Positions 23,138-30,625 of a stretch of DNA of 38,287 nt are shown here, piece by piece. The stretch covers positions 1 through 38,287 of the forward strand of contig CAZPMO010000023.1 of assembly GCA_964587515.1 (NCBI GenBank), written 5' to 3'. The notes beneath the pieces are model-generated. The model saw only the letters and a list, made by a program, of their open reading frames with translations. It was not told the DNA's origin and did no database searches. The stretch is from CAZPMO01 sp964587515. Lineage in GTDB: Bacteria; Pseudomonadota; Alphaproteobacteria; MPNO01. Every line of letters starts with the position of its first letter. Positions within the stretch are counted from its first letter, which is position 1. The position numbers were made by a program, and so were the translations under genes.

Positions 23138-23541
23138 TCCTCGGCATCGGCAACGATCTGATCGACATCACCCGGGTGAAAGGCACTCTGGAGCGCTTCG
23201 GCGATCGGTTTATTCAGCGCATCTTCACTGAAACCGAGCGCCACAAATCCGAACGCCGCGCAAACCGCGCCGAAAGCTACGCCAAGCGTTTCGCCGCCAA
23301 GGAGGCGTGCTCGAAGGCGCTCGGCACCGGCTTTCGTCGCGGCGTTTATTGGCGCGACATGGGGGTGGTCAATCTCAATTCGGGCAAACCGACAATGGCG
23401 CTGACCGGCGGCGCGCTTGCGCGGCTGGAGGAAATCACGCCACCCGGCATGAAAGCGCAAATCGATTTGACCCTGACGGACGAACCACCAATTGCTCAGG
23501 CAATCGTCATCATCTCCGCGGTGCCGATCGGCGATGGGTAG
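23134..23541 (+). CDS. acpS: Holo-[acyl-carrier-protein] synthase
   Basis: A 135-residue phosphopantetheinyl transferase that converts apo-ACP to holo-ACP using CoA. Mg ligands are Asp8 in GIGNDLIDI and Glu in RFAAKEACSKALGTGF; the QRIFTETERHK block is typical. The ATG lies in the ATGA overlap with the pdxJ stop, so translation is coupled. pdxJ-acpS-lepB is a conserved alphaproteobacterial order. The gap to lepB (120 bases) is the longest in this run and carries a possible promoter. Confidence 0.95.
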   Translation: MILGIGNDLIDITRVKGTLERFGDRFIQRIFTETERHKSERRANRAESYAKRFAAKEACSKALGTGFRRGVYWRDMGVVNLNSGKPTMALTGGALARLEEITPPGMKAQIDLTLTDEPPIAQAIVIISAVPIGDG

Positions 23542-23559
23542 ATTCCAGGATTGAAGTTC

Positions 23560-23588
23560 TTGACATCGGTTTCGGGCGCTGGCTTGAT
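23560..23588 (+). promoter_or_regulatory. Possible promoter upstream of lepB
   Basis: A consensus -35 TTGACA (23560-23565) with CTTGAT 17 bases further (23583-23588) as a weak -10. A second AT-rich patch (TAAATTATGAT near 23624-23634) lies nearer the gene. Promoter activity is inferred from consensus only; lepB could also be read through from acpS. Confidence 0.35.
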
Positions 23589-23661
23589 CGTCGCCGCGTC
23601 ATTGCAATAAAGGTTTGGGTCGATAAATTATGATATTTCAATTGGTTGTGAATAGTTTTTA

Positions 23662-24402
23662 ATGGCGCAGAAGAAGCCAAGCGGTCTTTGGGACACCGTC
23701 AAGACTGTCATTTACGCGGTGCTGATAGCGCTGGTGGTGCGCACCGTGGCGTTCGAGCCCTTCAATATTCCGTCGGGGTCGATGATCCCGACCCTGCTGG
23801 TCGGTGATTATCTGTTCGTCTCAAAATATTCATATGGCTATAGCCGCCATTCGCTGCCGTTGAGCCTGCCCCTGATCCCCGGCCGGCTGTTCATGAGTCC
23901 GGTCGAGCGCGGCGACGTCGCTGTGTTCAAACTGCCCAGCGATAACAAGACCGATTACATCAAGCGAATCGTCGGTCTGCCCGGCGACAGAATTCAGGTC
24001 ACCGGCGGCCGTCTTCTGATCAATGGAAAGATGGTCAAGCGCAAGCGTGTCGAGGATTTCGTCTTTACCGACGACCTTGGGCGTATCGTACGCTTGGCCC
24101 AGTTTACCGAAACACTGCCCAATGGCATCGAACACCGTATCGTTGAGCGCAGTGATAACGGGCAGCTCGACAATACCCCGGTCTATACCGTGCCCGTGGG
24201 ACATTACTTCGCGATGGGCGATAATCGCGATAATTCACTCGACAGCCGGGTGCTCAGCGGCGTCGGGTTCGTGCCCGCCCAGAACCTGGTGGGACGCGCG
24301 GACATTTTGTTTTTCTCGACAAACGGCTCGGCGCGGTTCTGGGAATTCTGGCGCTGGCCCGGTGCGATGCGCTTCTACCGGTTCTTCAAGACCGTGGATT
24401 GA
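23662..24402 (+). CDS. lepB: Signal peptidase I
   Basis: A 246-residue inner-membrane serine protease that removes signal peptides from exported proteins. One N-terminal membrane segment (about 13-30) precedes the catalytic part. The Ser-Lys dyad is Ser40 in IPSGSMIPTL and Lys101 in YIKRIVGLPGD; GDNRDNSLDSRV is the box E signature. C-terminal substrate-binding beta structure ends in ADILFFSTNG. No good ribosome-binding site precedes the ATG, the leader there being AT-rich. It is followed by rnc after six bases, an order conserved in many bacteria (lepB-rnc-era). Confidence 0.96.
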   Translation: MAQKKPSGLWDTVKTVIYAVLIALVVRTVAFEPFNIPSGSMIPTLLVGDYLFVSKYSYGYSRHSLPLSLPLIPGRLFMSPVERGDVAVFKLPSDNKTDYIKRIVGLPGDRIQVTGGRLLINGKMVKRKRVEDFVFTDDLGRIVRLAQFTETLPNGIEHRIVERSDNGQLDNTPVYTVPVGHYFAMGDNRDNSLDSRVLSGVGFVPAQNLVGRADILFFSTNGSARFWEFWRWPGAMRFYRFFKTVD

Positions 24403-24408
24403 AGGGGC

Positions 24409-25095
24409 GTGACCGGTCGCGATCCGCTTGTCGAGTTCGAGGCGGTGCTAGGTCATCGGTTCGAACGGCGCGAGCTTTTGATCGAGGCGCTAACCCACGC
24501 CAGCGTCGCCGATCCGGTTGGCCGACCGTCCTTCGAACGGTTGGAGTTCCTCGGCGACCGGGTGCTGGGCCTGATTATCGCGAAGCTGTTGTTCGATCGC
24601 TTCCCAGGCGAGGACCAGGGAGACCTGTCACGGCGTCATGCGCGGCTCGTGAACCACGAAACCCTGGCGGCGCTCGCGCGTGACATCGGCGTCGCCGAGG
24701 TCCTGGCGATCCAGCCGGGCACAGTGGGATCGGACGGCGCGCTGCCGCCCTCGATCCTGGAAGACGCGCTGGAAGCGGTAATCGGCGCGGTTTATCTCGA
24801 TCAAGGCCTTGCCGCCGCGACCACCCTGATCGAGGCGCACTGGGGGGCAATGCTGACCGGGTCGCCGCCGAGCGAGTCCAAGACCGAATTGCAGGAATGG
24901 GCGCAGGCGCGCGGCCTGCCGCTACCCGTCTATGAGACGGTGGCGAGCGACGGTCCCGCCCATGCTCCCATATTCACCGTCGAGGTCACGGTCGAGGGTC
25001 ATCCGTCGATGCGCGCCGAAGGCGGGTCCAAGCGCGTCGCCGAACGCGCCGCCGCCACCGCATTGCTGGCGCACATGAAAATGACCGATGGCTGA
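24409..25095 (+). CDS. rnc: Ribonuclease III
   Basis: A 228-residue double-strand-specific endoribonuclease for rRNA and mRNA processing. The signature RPSFERLEFLGDRVLGL is present near residue 43, with the second acidic site in ILEDALEAVIGAVYLD. A double-stranded-RNA-binding domain covers about 155-225 (SKTELQEWAQARGLPLPVYE and GGSKRVAERAAATALL). Start is GTG 24409, six bases after the lepB stop, with AAGGGG overlapping the spacer. The end overlaps the era start by eight bases, indicating coupled translation. Confidence 0.96.
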   Translation: MTGRDPLVEFEAVLGHRFERRELLIEALTHASVADPVGRPSFERLEFLGDRVLGLIIAKLLFDRFPGEDQGDLSRRHARLVNHETLAALARDIGVAEVLAIQPGTVGSDGALPPSILEDALEAVIGAVYLDQGLAAATTLIEAHWGAMLTGSPPSESKTELQEWAQARGLPLPVYETVASDGPAHAPIFTVEVTVEGHPSMRAEGGSKRVAERAAATALLAHMKMTDG

Positions 25096-25990
25096 ACCCG
25101 CCAGGCGCTGTGGTTTCGTCGCCATCGTCGGCGCGCCAAACGCCGGCAAGTCGACCCTGGTCAACCAGTTGGTCGGCGCCAAGGTTTCGATCGTCACGCC
25201 CAAGGTGCAGACCACGCGGAACCGAATTCTCGGCGTTTCGGTGCGGGGCGAAGTTCAGATTGTCTATATTGATACGCCCGGCATTTTCGAGCCACGCCGC
25301 CGCCTGGACCGCGCAATGGTGGCCGCGGCCTGGGGCGGCGCGGCCGACGCCGACGAGGTCGTGTTACTGATTGATGCGAAGCGTGGGCTCGACCGTAATT
25401 CGCGGCGTATCGTCGACGGGCTGAAGAAATCGGGGCGCGGCGCGATCCTCGCGCTCAACAAGATTGACCTGGTGAAACGGCCGACGCTTCTCGGTCTGGC
25501 CGCCGAACTCGACGGCGAAAGGATCTTCAGCGAGACCTTCATGATTTCCGCGCTGAGCGGCGACGGCGTCGAGGATTTGCGCGATACGCTGGCCGCGCGT
25601 CTGCCGACCGGGCCCTGGATGTTCCCCGAGGACCAGCTCTCCGACATGCACGAACGCCTGTTCGCGGCTGAGATCACCCGTGAAAAGCTGTTCCTGTCGC
25701 TGCGCCAGGAACTGCCCTACGCGCTTACGGTCGAGACCGAATCATGGGAACCTTTCGAGGACGGTAGCGTTCGCATCGAGCAGGTCATCTATGTCGAACG
25801 CGACAGCCAGAAGGCCATCGTGCTGGGCATGCGGGGCGCCCACATCAAGTCGATCCGCGAAGCCGCCGTCGACGAACTTTCCCAGATTCTCGAGCGCAAG
25901 GTGCACCTGTTCATCTTCGTGAAAGTGCGTGGAAGCTGGGGCGACGATCCCGAGCGCTATCGCGATCTCGGCCTCGATTACAACGCGTAG
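25088..25990 (+). CDS. era: GTPase Era
   Basis: A 300-residue GTPase that binds the 3' end of 16S rRNA and helps mature the small ribosomal subunit. G motifs: GAPNAGKSTL (P-loop, about 15-24), DTPGIFEP (G3), LNKIDLV (G4) and ISALSGDG (G5). The C-terminal KH domain contains VLGMRGAHIKSIREAA followed by VHLFIFVKVRGSWGDD. Start overlaps rnc. In many relatives recO follows directly; here an amidase gene is convergent and overlaps the last 13 bases of era, and recO is about 8.8 kb away. Confidence 0.97.
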   Translation: MAEPARRCGFVAIVGAPNAGKSTLVNQLVGAKVSIVTPKVQTTRNRILGVSVRGEVQIVYIDTPGIFEPRRRLDRAMVAAAWGGAADADEVVLLIDAKRGLDRNSRRIVDGLKKSGRGAILALNKIDLVKRPTLLGLAAELDGERIFSETFMISALSGDGVEDLRDTLAARLPTGPWMFPEDQLSDMHERLFAAEITREKLFLSLRQELPYALTVETESWEPFEDGSVRIEQVIYVERDSQKAIVLGMRGAHIKSIREAAVDELSQILERKVHLFIFVKVRGSWGDDPERYRDLGLDYNA

Positions 25991-27159
25991 GGTTCAAGCG
26001 TCACCGCGAGGTCGAGAAGCGCCTCGTCGCCGCCTTGCCAGCCCAGGAACGAAAGCCCGATGGGGCAGCCGTCCGCCGCGCTGGCGGCGGGAATGCTGAT
26101 CTGCGGCAGTCCCGACAGCCCCGACAGGCAGGTCAGCGCCATGGTGCCCCGCCGGAACGCCTCGAGCTCGTCGAACCCGGCCGCCAGCTTCGGCGGCAGA
26201 GCCGCCGCGCTCGGCAGACAGACCACAGTGCCCGGCGGGATCATGGTGCGAAGATCATCGCCGATCCGGCGGTGTAACGCCGCCGCCGCGCTTTCGTCTT
26301 CCGCGCTCACCGTCGCGGCCCAGTCGCAGCGTTCGCGGATGCCAGGGCCGAGGGCGGGCCGGGTGCTCTCTATCCAGTCGCCGAACGTGCGCCATACTTC
26401 GGCCGCCTGAAGCGTGCGGAAACATTCCCGAGATTCGTCGAACCCTTGGCGCGCCGCGCTTTCCGTCTCGAATTGGGGCAACGCCACGGCGGCGCGTTCA
26501 AGGAAGGCGCGGAGCGGCGTCGCGACGATGTCCTCGGCCCAGGCGAAGCAGTCCTCGGCGATGATGATCCGCTCGATGGGGCGGCGATCCGCCTCGCCGT
26601 CCAGCAAAACAGTTCCAATGACGCGATATAGCGCGGCCCCTCGCGCGAACCAGCCGCCGGTATCGAAGCTCGGCGCCATCGCCATTCCATGGGTGAGATC
26701 GACGCGCCCATGGGTCGGGCGCAGGCCGTATAGACCGCAGAAGCTAGCCGGCATGCGTACCGAGCCACCGGTGTCGCTGCCCAGCGCGAAATCGCAAAGC
26801 CCGGCCGCGACCGCCGCCGCCGACCCCGATGACGAGCCACCCGGCATGCGCTCCGGCGCGCGGCTGTTGCGCGGCGTGCCGTAATGGGCGTTGGCCCCGG
26901 TAATGGAATAGAATAGCTCGTCGCAGACCGTCTTGCCGATCATGTTGGCGCCCGCGTCAAGCAGTTTGGCGACCACGGGCGCGGTGTGTGTCGCCGGGCC
27001 GTGGGTGCGCAGCCAATCCGGGCTGCCGCCGCCCGTGACGTGGCCGGCGATGTCGTAAAGGTCCTTCACCGCGAATGTTAGCCCGGCAAGGGGACCTTCT
27101 CCCGAACCATTCATCGGGGGCGGAGAGTGCGGCACGAAGGCGCCGACGGAATCATTCAC
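25978..27159 (-). CDS. Amidase signature family protein
   Basis: A 393-residue amidase-signature hydrolase. The Ser-cisSer-Lys triad is visible: Lys32 in LTFAVKDLYDIAG, the Ser cluster in MPGGSSSGSAAAVAAG, and the nucleophile Ser in LGSDTGGSVRMPASFCG. The length matches the short amidases (near 400) rather than the GatA type (near 480), so it is not a glutamyl-tRNA amidotransferase subunit. Start is GTG 27159 with GGAA ten bases upstream. A 60-codon ORF lies 46 bases upstream on the same strand. The 3' end overlaps era on the other strand. It hydrolyses an unknown amide, possibly plant- or xenobiotic-derived. Confidence 0.88.
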   Translation of the reverse strand: MNDSVGAFVPHSPPPMNGSGEGPLAGLTFAVKDLYDIAGHVTGGGSPDWLRTHGPATHTAPVVAKLLDAGANMIGKTVCDELFYSITGANAHYGTPRNSRAPERMPGGSSSGSAAAVAAGLCDFALGSDTGGSVRMPASFCGLYGLRPTHGRVDLTHGMAMAPSFDTGGWFARGAALYRVIGTVLLDGEADRRPIERIIIAEDCFAWAEDIVATPLRAFLERAAVALPQFETESAARQGFDESRECFRTLQAAEVWRTFGDWIESTRPALGPGIRERCDWAATVSAEDESAAAALHRRIGDDLRTMIPPGTVVCLPSAAALPPKLAAGFDELEAFRRGTMALTCLSGLSGLPQISIPAASAADGCPIGLSFLGWQGGDEALLDLAVTLEPYAL

Positions 27160-27205
27160 GATGGGGGTGTTCCTTCAAATACCACTCGAGAACCTGTTCG
27201 CCGTC

Positions 27206-27388
27206 CTACACCAGAGCGCCCGGCTGGCACGCGATAAGTTCGGGTGTTTCGGCCACATAGCGGATGCTGTGCGGCGAGCCGCTGATATAGGGAAACACGG
27301 CCAGAGCCGTCACCCCCGCGATGTCCTCGCTGTCGACGTGGATGCAGTCAAAATAATCGAGGCCTTCGCGCGGGATCATGCCGCACAT
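27206..27388 (-). CDS. Small unrecognised ORF upstream of the amidase gene
   Basis: Sixty codons with an AGAGAGGA ribosome-binding site eight bases before the ATG. The peptide begins MCGMIPREGLDYFDCIHVDS and ends CQPGALV; three cysteines, acidic middle, no signal or membrane segment. I know no family for it. Position (46 bases ahead of the amidase, same strand) suggests a shared transcript. The good ribosome-binding site is the main support; it could still be chance. Confidence 0.45.
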   Translation of the reverse strand: MCGMIPREGLDYFDCIHVDSEDIAGVTALAVFPYISGSPHSIRYVAETPELIACQPGALV

Positions 27389-27504
27389 GGCGATGTTCCT
27401 CTCTTATTCCTCGTAGACACCACTCCCTATCACAAATAGTCGGTCGTGAACTATTGAGAATGACTTTCGCAGATGCACCTAGGCGCTCCAACGCTTAATT
27501 TTTG

Positions 27505-27559
27505 GAGAGAAAATTGAACGTTGTATTCTCTCAAACGTATATATAATTTTAGATATAAT
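27505..27559 (+). promoter_or_regulatory. AT-rich promoter region with inverted repeat, upstream of the S8 protease
   Basis: TTGAAC (27514-27519) and TATATA (27538-27543) are 18 bases apart, and two perfect TATAAT boxes lie at 27542-27547 and 27554-27559. An inverted repeat GAGAGAA (27505-27511)/TTCTCTC (27526-27532) spans the -35 area and could bind a repressor. The whole stretch 27389-27708 is AT-rich, without a convincing gene. From the predicted start the protease leader would be about 150 bases. Confidence 0.45.
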
Positions 27560-27708
27560 TTCGCTGGAAGATCGCTCGAATTCTGGATCAAACTCAGCGC
27601 CTGTGGCAGCAGCGAACGGATTTCCTGATCTTCACATTGTGTTCCAAAAAAAATTGGTAGCCCGAGCAGCTGTCCCAATTCGATTTGAACCAAAATGGGA
27701 GAAATGAG

Positions 27709-28713
27709 ATGTCACAGAGAAAAGATGAGTCAACGACACAGAGCGAAACGACGATCGAGACGCCTTCACCCGTCTTGCCCGCGGTTACGATCCACGCGGT
27801 CGCGGCGGATTCCGCCGAGCTAGCGGAGCACGCTGCCGCGCAGCGCGACCGCCTCGACTGGGGGCCGGCTATGCACAGCCTGCCGTCGGTCTGGTGGGAA
27901 ACCCAGGGCGGAGGAATCAAGGTCGCGGTCCTCGATACGGGTGTAGATATTGACCATCCCGACCTTGGGGGCGCGGTCGTGGGTGACCAGGATTTCACCG
28001 GTGACGGAATCGAAGACGTTAACGGCCATGGAACGCATGTAGCTGGAATAATCGCGGCACGTCTCAACAGCGTCGGTTTCGTTGGTGTCGCACCCCGGGC
28101 CGACTTGCTGATCGGCAAGGTGCTCAATAACCAGGGGCGCGGATCGTTCAGTGCCATCGCCGAAGGCATCGATTGGGCGGTCGGCGAGGGCGCGGACATT
28201 ATCTCCATGTCGCTGGGCGGGCCGGTATCGGACAATGCACTCTATCGATCAATCCATACCGCGCTGGCAAACGGAAGGATTGTCGTCTGCGCCGCCGGCA
28301 ATGACGGCTCCCTTTTCAGCAACAGTATTGGCTATCCAGGGCGTGAGGGCGGAGTGATCTCGGTTGGCGCTCATGACCGTAACGGAAATCCGGCCGGGTT
28401 CAGTTCGCGCGGTGGTGAGGTGGATCTGATGGCGCCGGGAACCGATATCTGGTCGTCCTATCGTAATGGGGGTTATGCGAAGCTAAGCGGGACCTCCATG
28501 GCGACACCGTTTGTTTCCGGGATATGCGCGTTGATCCTTGCCAAACATCGGGCTGATGGAAATAACGGAAGAATCCCGATCTTCAATTGCGAGGACATGT
28601 ATCAGCACCTGCTTCGGACCACATCCCATCCCGGCTATCACGACAACGCGTCCGGATACGGCCCGTTGCAAGCTTTCGCGCGATTCGGCCCACAGATGAC
28701 GGAGCACGATTAA
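27709..28713 (+). CDS. Subtilisin-like serine protease (S8 family), no signal peptide
   Basis: A 334-residue S8 peptidase with a complete triad: Asp76 (VAVLDTGVDIDHPDL), His107 (NGHGTHVAGIIA), Ser263 (LSGTSMATPFVSGI), plus oxyanion Asn198 (CAAGNDGS). The N-terminus is Ser/Thr/Glu-rich and polar, with no signal peptide, no membrane helix and no I9 propeptide. It therefore looks intracellular, or secreted by an unusual route. ATG 27709 has GGGAG seven bases upstream; an in-frame ATG at 27685 lacks one. It stands alone between an AT-rich promoter region and the SLC13 permease gene. Roles from intracellular protein turnover to cleavage of a specific target are possible; nothing nearby names a substrate. 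Confidence 0.9.
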   Translation: MSQRKDESTTQSETTIETPSPVLPAVTIHAVAADSAELAEHAAAQRDRLDWGPAMHSLPSVWWETQGGGIKVAVLDTGVDIDHPDLGGAVVGDQDFTGDGIEDVNGHGTHVAGIIAARLNSVGFVGVAPRADLLIGKVLNNQGRGSFSAIAEGIDWAVGEGADIISMSLGGPVSDNALYRSIHTALANGRIVVCAAGNDGSLFSNSIGYPGREGGVISVGAHDRNGNPAGFSSRGGEVDLMAPGTDIWSSYRNGGYAKLSGTSMATPFVSGICALILAKHRADGNNGRIPIFNCEDMYQHLLRTTSHPGYHDNASGYGPLQAFARFGPQMTEHD

Positions 28714-28752
28714 TCCACGGGACGCTGGTTTGAACAGACTTTGCCCGCCTTC

Positions 28753-28783
28753 TTGGTAAAAGAGGGGTCTGCTGCGCTATAAC
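28753..28783 (+). promoter_or_regulatory. Possible promoter of the SLC13-GMC-oxidoreductase operon
   Basis: TTGGTA (28753-28758) and TATAAC (28778-28783), spaced 19 bases, lie 43 bases before the SLC13 start in the 112-base gap after the protease gene. Spacing is at the long end, so this is tentative. Confidence 0.3.
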
Positions 28784-28825
28784 GGCCTCCATCGGACCAT
28801 TGTCGCGGTGGAGGGAGAAGGCGTA

Positions 28826-30601
28826 ATGACCGTCGATCAGCTATCGATTCTGGGGTTGCTGGCGGCGGTGTTCGCGTTGTTCGCCTGGGGGCGTTGGCGC
28901 TACGACGTGGTCGCCTTCGTCGCGCTGCTGGCGGCGACGGTGATGGGCGCGGTGCCGTTCGCCGACGCCTTCAGCGGGTTCGGCCATCCGGCGACCGTGA
29001 CCGTCGCGGTGGTGCTGATCTGCAGCCGCGGTTTGCAAAACGCCGGCGCGGTCGATCTCATCGCGAAACATCTGATGCCGCCGCTGCGATCGACCTCGCG
29101 CCATGTCGGGCTGATTTCCGGGATCTCCGCCATGCTGTCGACGGCGATGAACAATGTCGGCGCGCTGGCGCTGTTGATGCCGGCGGCGATACGATCCGCC
29201 GCGAAGGCGAAGCGCTCGCCGGCGGCGATCCTGATGCCGTTGTCGTTCGCGTCCATCCTCGGCGGGCTGGTGACGCTGATCGGGACGCCGCCCAACATCA
29301 TCGTCGCGGCCTATCGCGGCGACGCGCTGGGCGAGCCGTTCCGCATGTTCGACTTCACGCCGGTGGGCGGCGTCGTTGCGGTGGTTGGCGTGATTTTCGT
29401 CGCGTTTGTCGGCTGGCGGCTGATACCCGGGTCGCGCCGCGCGCGGTCGCTGCCCGAGGATCTGTTCCGCATCGAGGGTTATGTCAGCGAAGCGACGGTG
29501 CCCGAGGGCAGCCCGGCGGTCGAACAGCCGCTCGCCGACCTCGATGATCTGGCGGACCAGCACGGGGTGGTGATTCTCGGGCTGGTGCGGGGCAATCGCC
29601 GCATCGACCGCGCCAGCCGCCGCGAGCATGTGCGGGCCGGAGATATCCTGATTCTCGAGGCCGATTCCGAGGCGCTCACCGCCGTGGTCGCCGCCTTCAA
29701 GCTGGAACTGGTCGGCGACGCCGATGTGCGCAAGGACGCCGACATGACGCTGCTGGAGGCGGTGGTGCAGGCGGGATCGCCGATCGTCGGGCGCACCGCC
29801 GCCGCGCTCAGGCTGCGCCAGCGCCACGGCGTCAACATGATCGCCATCGCCCGCGCCGGCGAGGAATTCCATGGCCGGCTGCGCTCGTTCCGCTTCCGGG
29901 CCGGCGATATCCTGCTGCTTGAAGGCTCGGCCGAACGCCTGCCCGAGCTTATCGCCACGCTGGGCTGTCTGCCGCTGGCCGAGCGCGGTCTCAGCCTCGG
30001 CCAGCCGCGCCGCGCCGGTCTTGCGATTGCGCTGTTCGCGGCCATGATCCTGTGCGCCAGTTTCGGGCTGTTGAGCATGCCTGTTGCGCTCGCCATCGCC
30101 GCCGCCGGCATGGTGTTGCTGAGCATCGTCTCGCCGCGCGAAATCTACGAGAGTATCGACTGGCCGATCGTGGTGCTGCTGGGGGCGATGATCCCGGTCG
30201 GCGCGGCGTTTCACGCGACGGGTACGGCGGGGCTGGTGGCCACGGCGCTGGTCGGCGTGGTCGCGGATTTCGGCCCGGTGGCGGCGCTGGCCCTGGTGCT
30301 GGTGCTGACGATGACGCTGTCGGATGTGATCAACAACGCGGCGACGGCTGTGGTGATGACGCCGGTCGCGTTGAACGTCGCGGGCGGGTTCGGCGCGGCC
30401 GCCGATCCGTTCCTGATGGCGGTCGCGATCGGCGCATCGTGCGCCTTCCTGACGCCCATCGGCCATCAGAACAACATGCTGGTCATGGGACCGGGCGGCT
30501 ACCATTTCGGTGATTACTGGCGCATGGGCTTGCCGCTCGAGGCGCTGATCGTCGCCGTCGCGTTGCCGATGCTTCTCATTGTATGGCCGCTAACGGTATG
30601 A
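28826..30601 (+). CDS. SLC13/ArsB-type permease with two TrkA-C (RCK_C) domains
   Basis: A 591-residue inner-membrane carrier of the SLC13 (divalent anion:Na+ symporter) superfamily. Two membrane blocks (about 1-200 and 395-590) flank two cytoplasmic TrkA-C domains (about 205-295 and 298-385), a layout typical of bacterial sulfate, citrate or other anion permeases. The helix-hairpin motifs are present: STAMNNVGALALLMPA and LIGTPPNIIVAAY in the first half, SDVINNAATAVVMTPVAL in the second. The ATG at 28826 is preceded by GAGGGAGAAGG. It is 24 bases ahead of the GMC oxidoreductase gene, so transport and oxidation of one compound may be linked. Substrate not readable. Confidence 0.88.
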   Translation: MTVDQLSILGLLAAVFALFAWGRWRYDVVAFVALLAATVMGAVPFADAFSGFGHPATVTVAVVLICSRGLQNAGAVDLIAKHLMPPLRSTSRHVGLISGISAMLSTAMNNVGALALLMPAAIRSAAKAKRSPAAILMPLSFASILGGLVTLIGTPPNIIVAAYRGDALGEPFRMFDFTPVGGVVAVVGVIFVAFVGWRLIPGSRRARSLPEDLFRIEGYVSEATVPEGSPAVEQPLADLDDLADQHGVVILGLVRGNRRIDRASRREHVRAGDILILEADSEALTAVVAAFKLELVGDADVRKDADMTLLEAVVQAGSPIVGRTAAALRLRQRHGVNMIAIARAGEEFHGRLRSFRFRAGDILLLEGSAERLPELIATLGCLPLAERGLSLGQPRRAGLAIALFAAMILCASFGLLSMPVALAIAAAGMVLLSIVSPREIYESIDWPIVVLLGAMIPVGAAFHATGTAGLVATALVGVVADFGPVAALALVLVLTMTLSDVINNAATAVVMTPVALNVAGGFGAAADPFLMAVAIGASCAFLTPIGHQNNMLVMGPGGYHFGDYWRMGLPLEALIVAVALPMLLIVWPLTV

Positions 30602-30625
30602 TGGTTTCCGAAGGGGAGGCCAATA

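Noticed and set aside
27451..27693. 80-codon minus-strand frame in the AT-rich region before the S8 protease
   Set aside because: Overlaps the predicted promoter boxes, has no ribosome-binding site and no recognisable pattern.
28841..30505. 554-codon open frame on the minus strand
   Set aside because: Lies wholly opposite the SLC13 permease gene; extremely Arg/His/Gln-rich with no fold signature.
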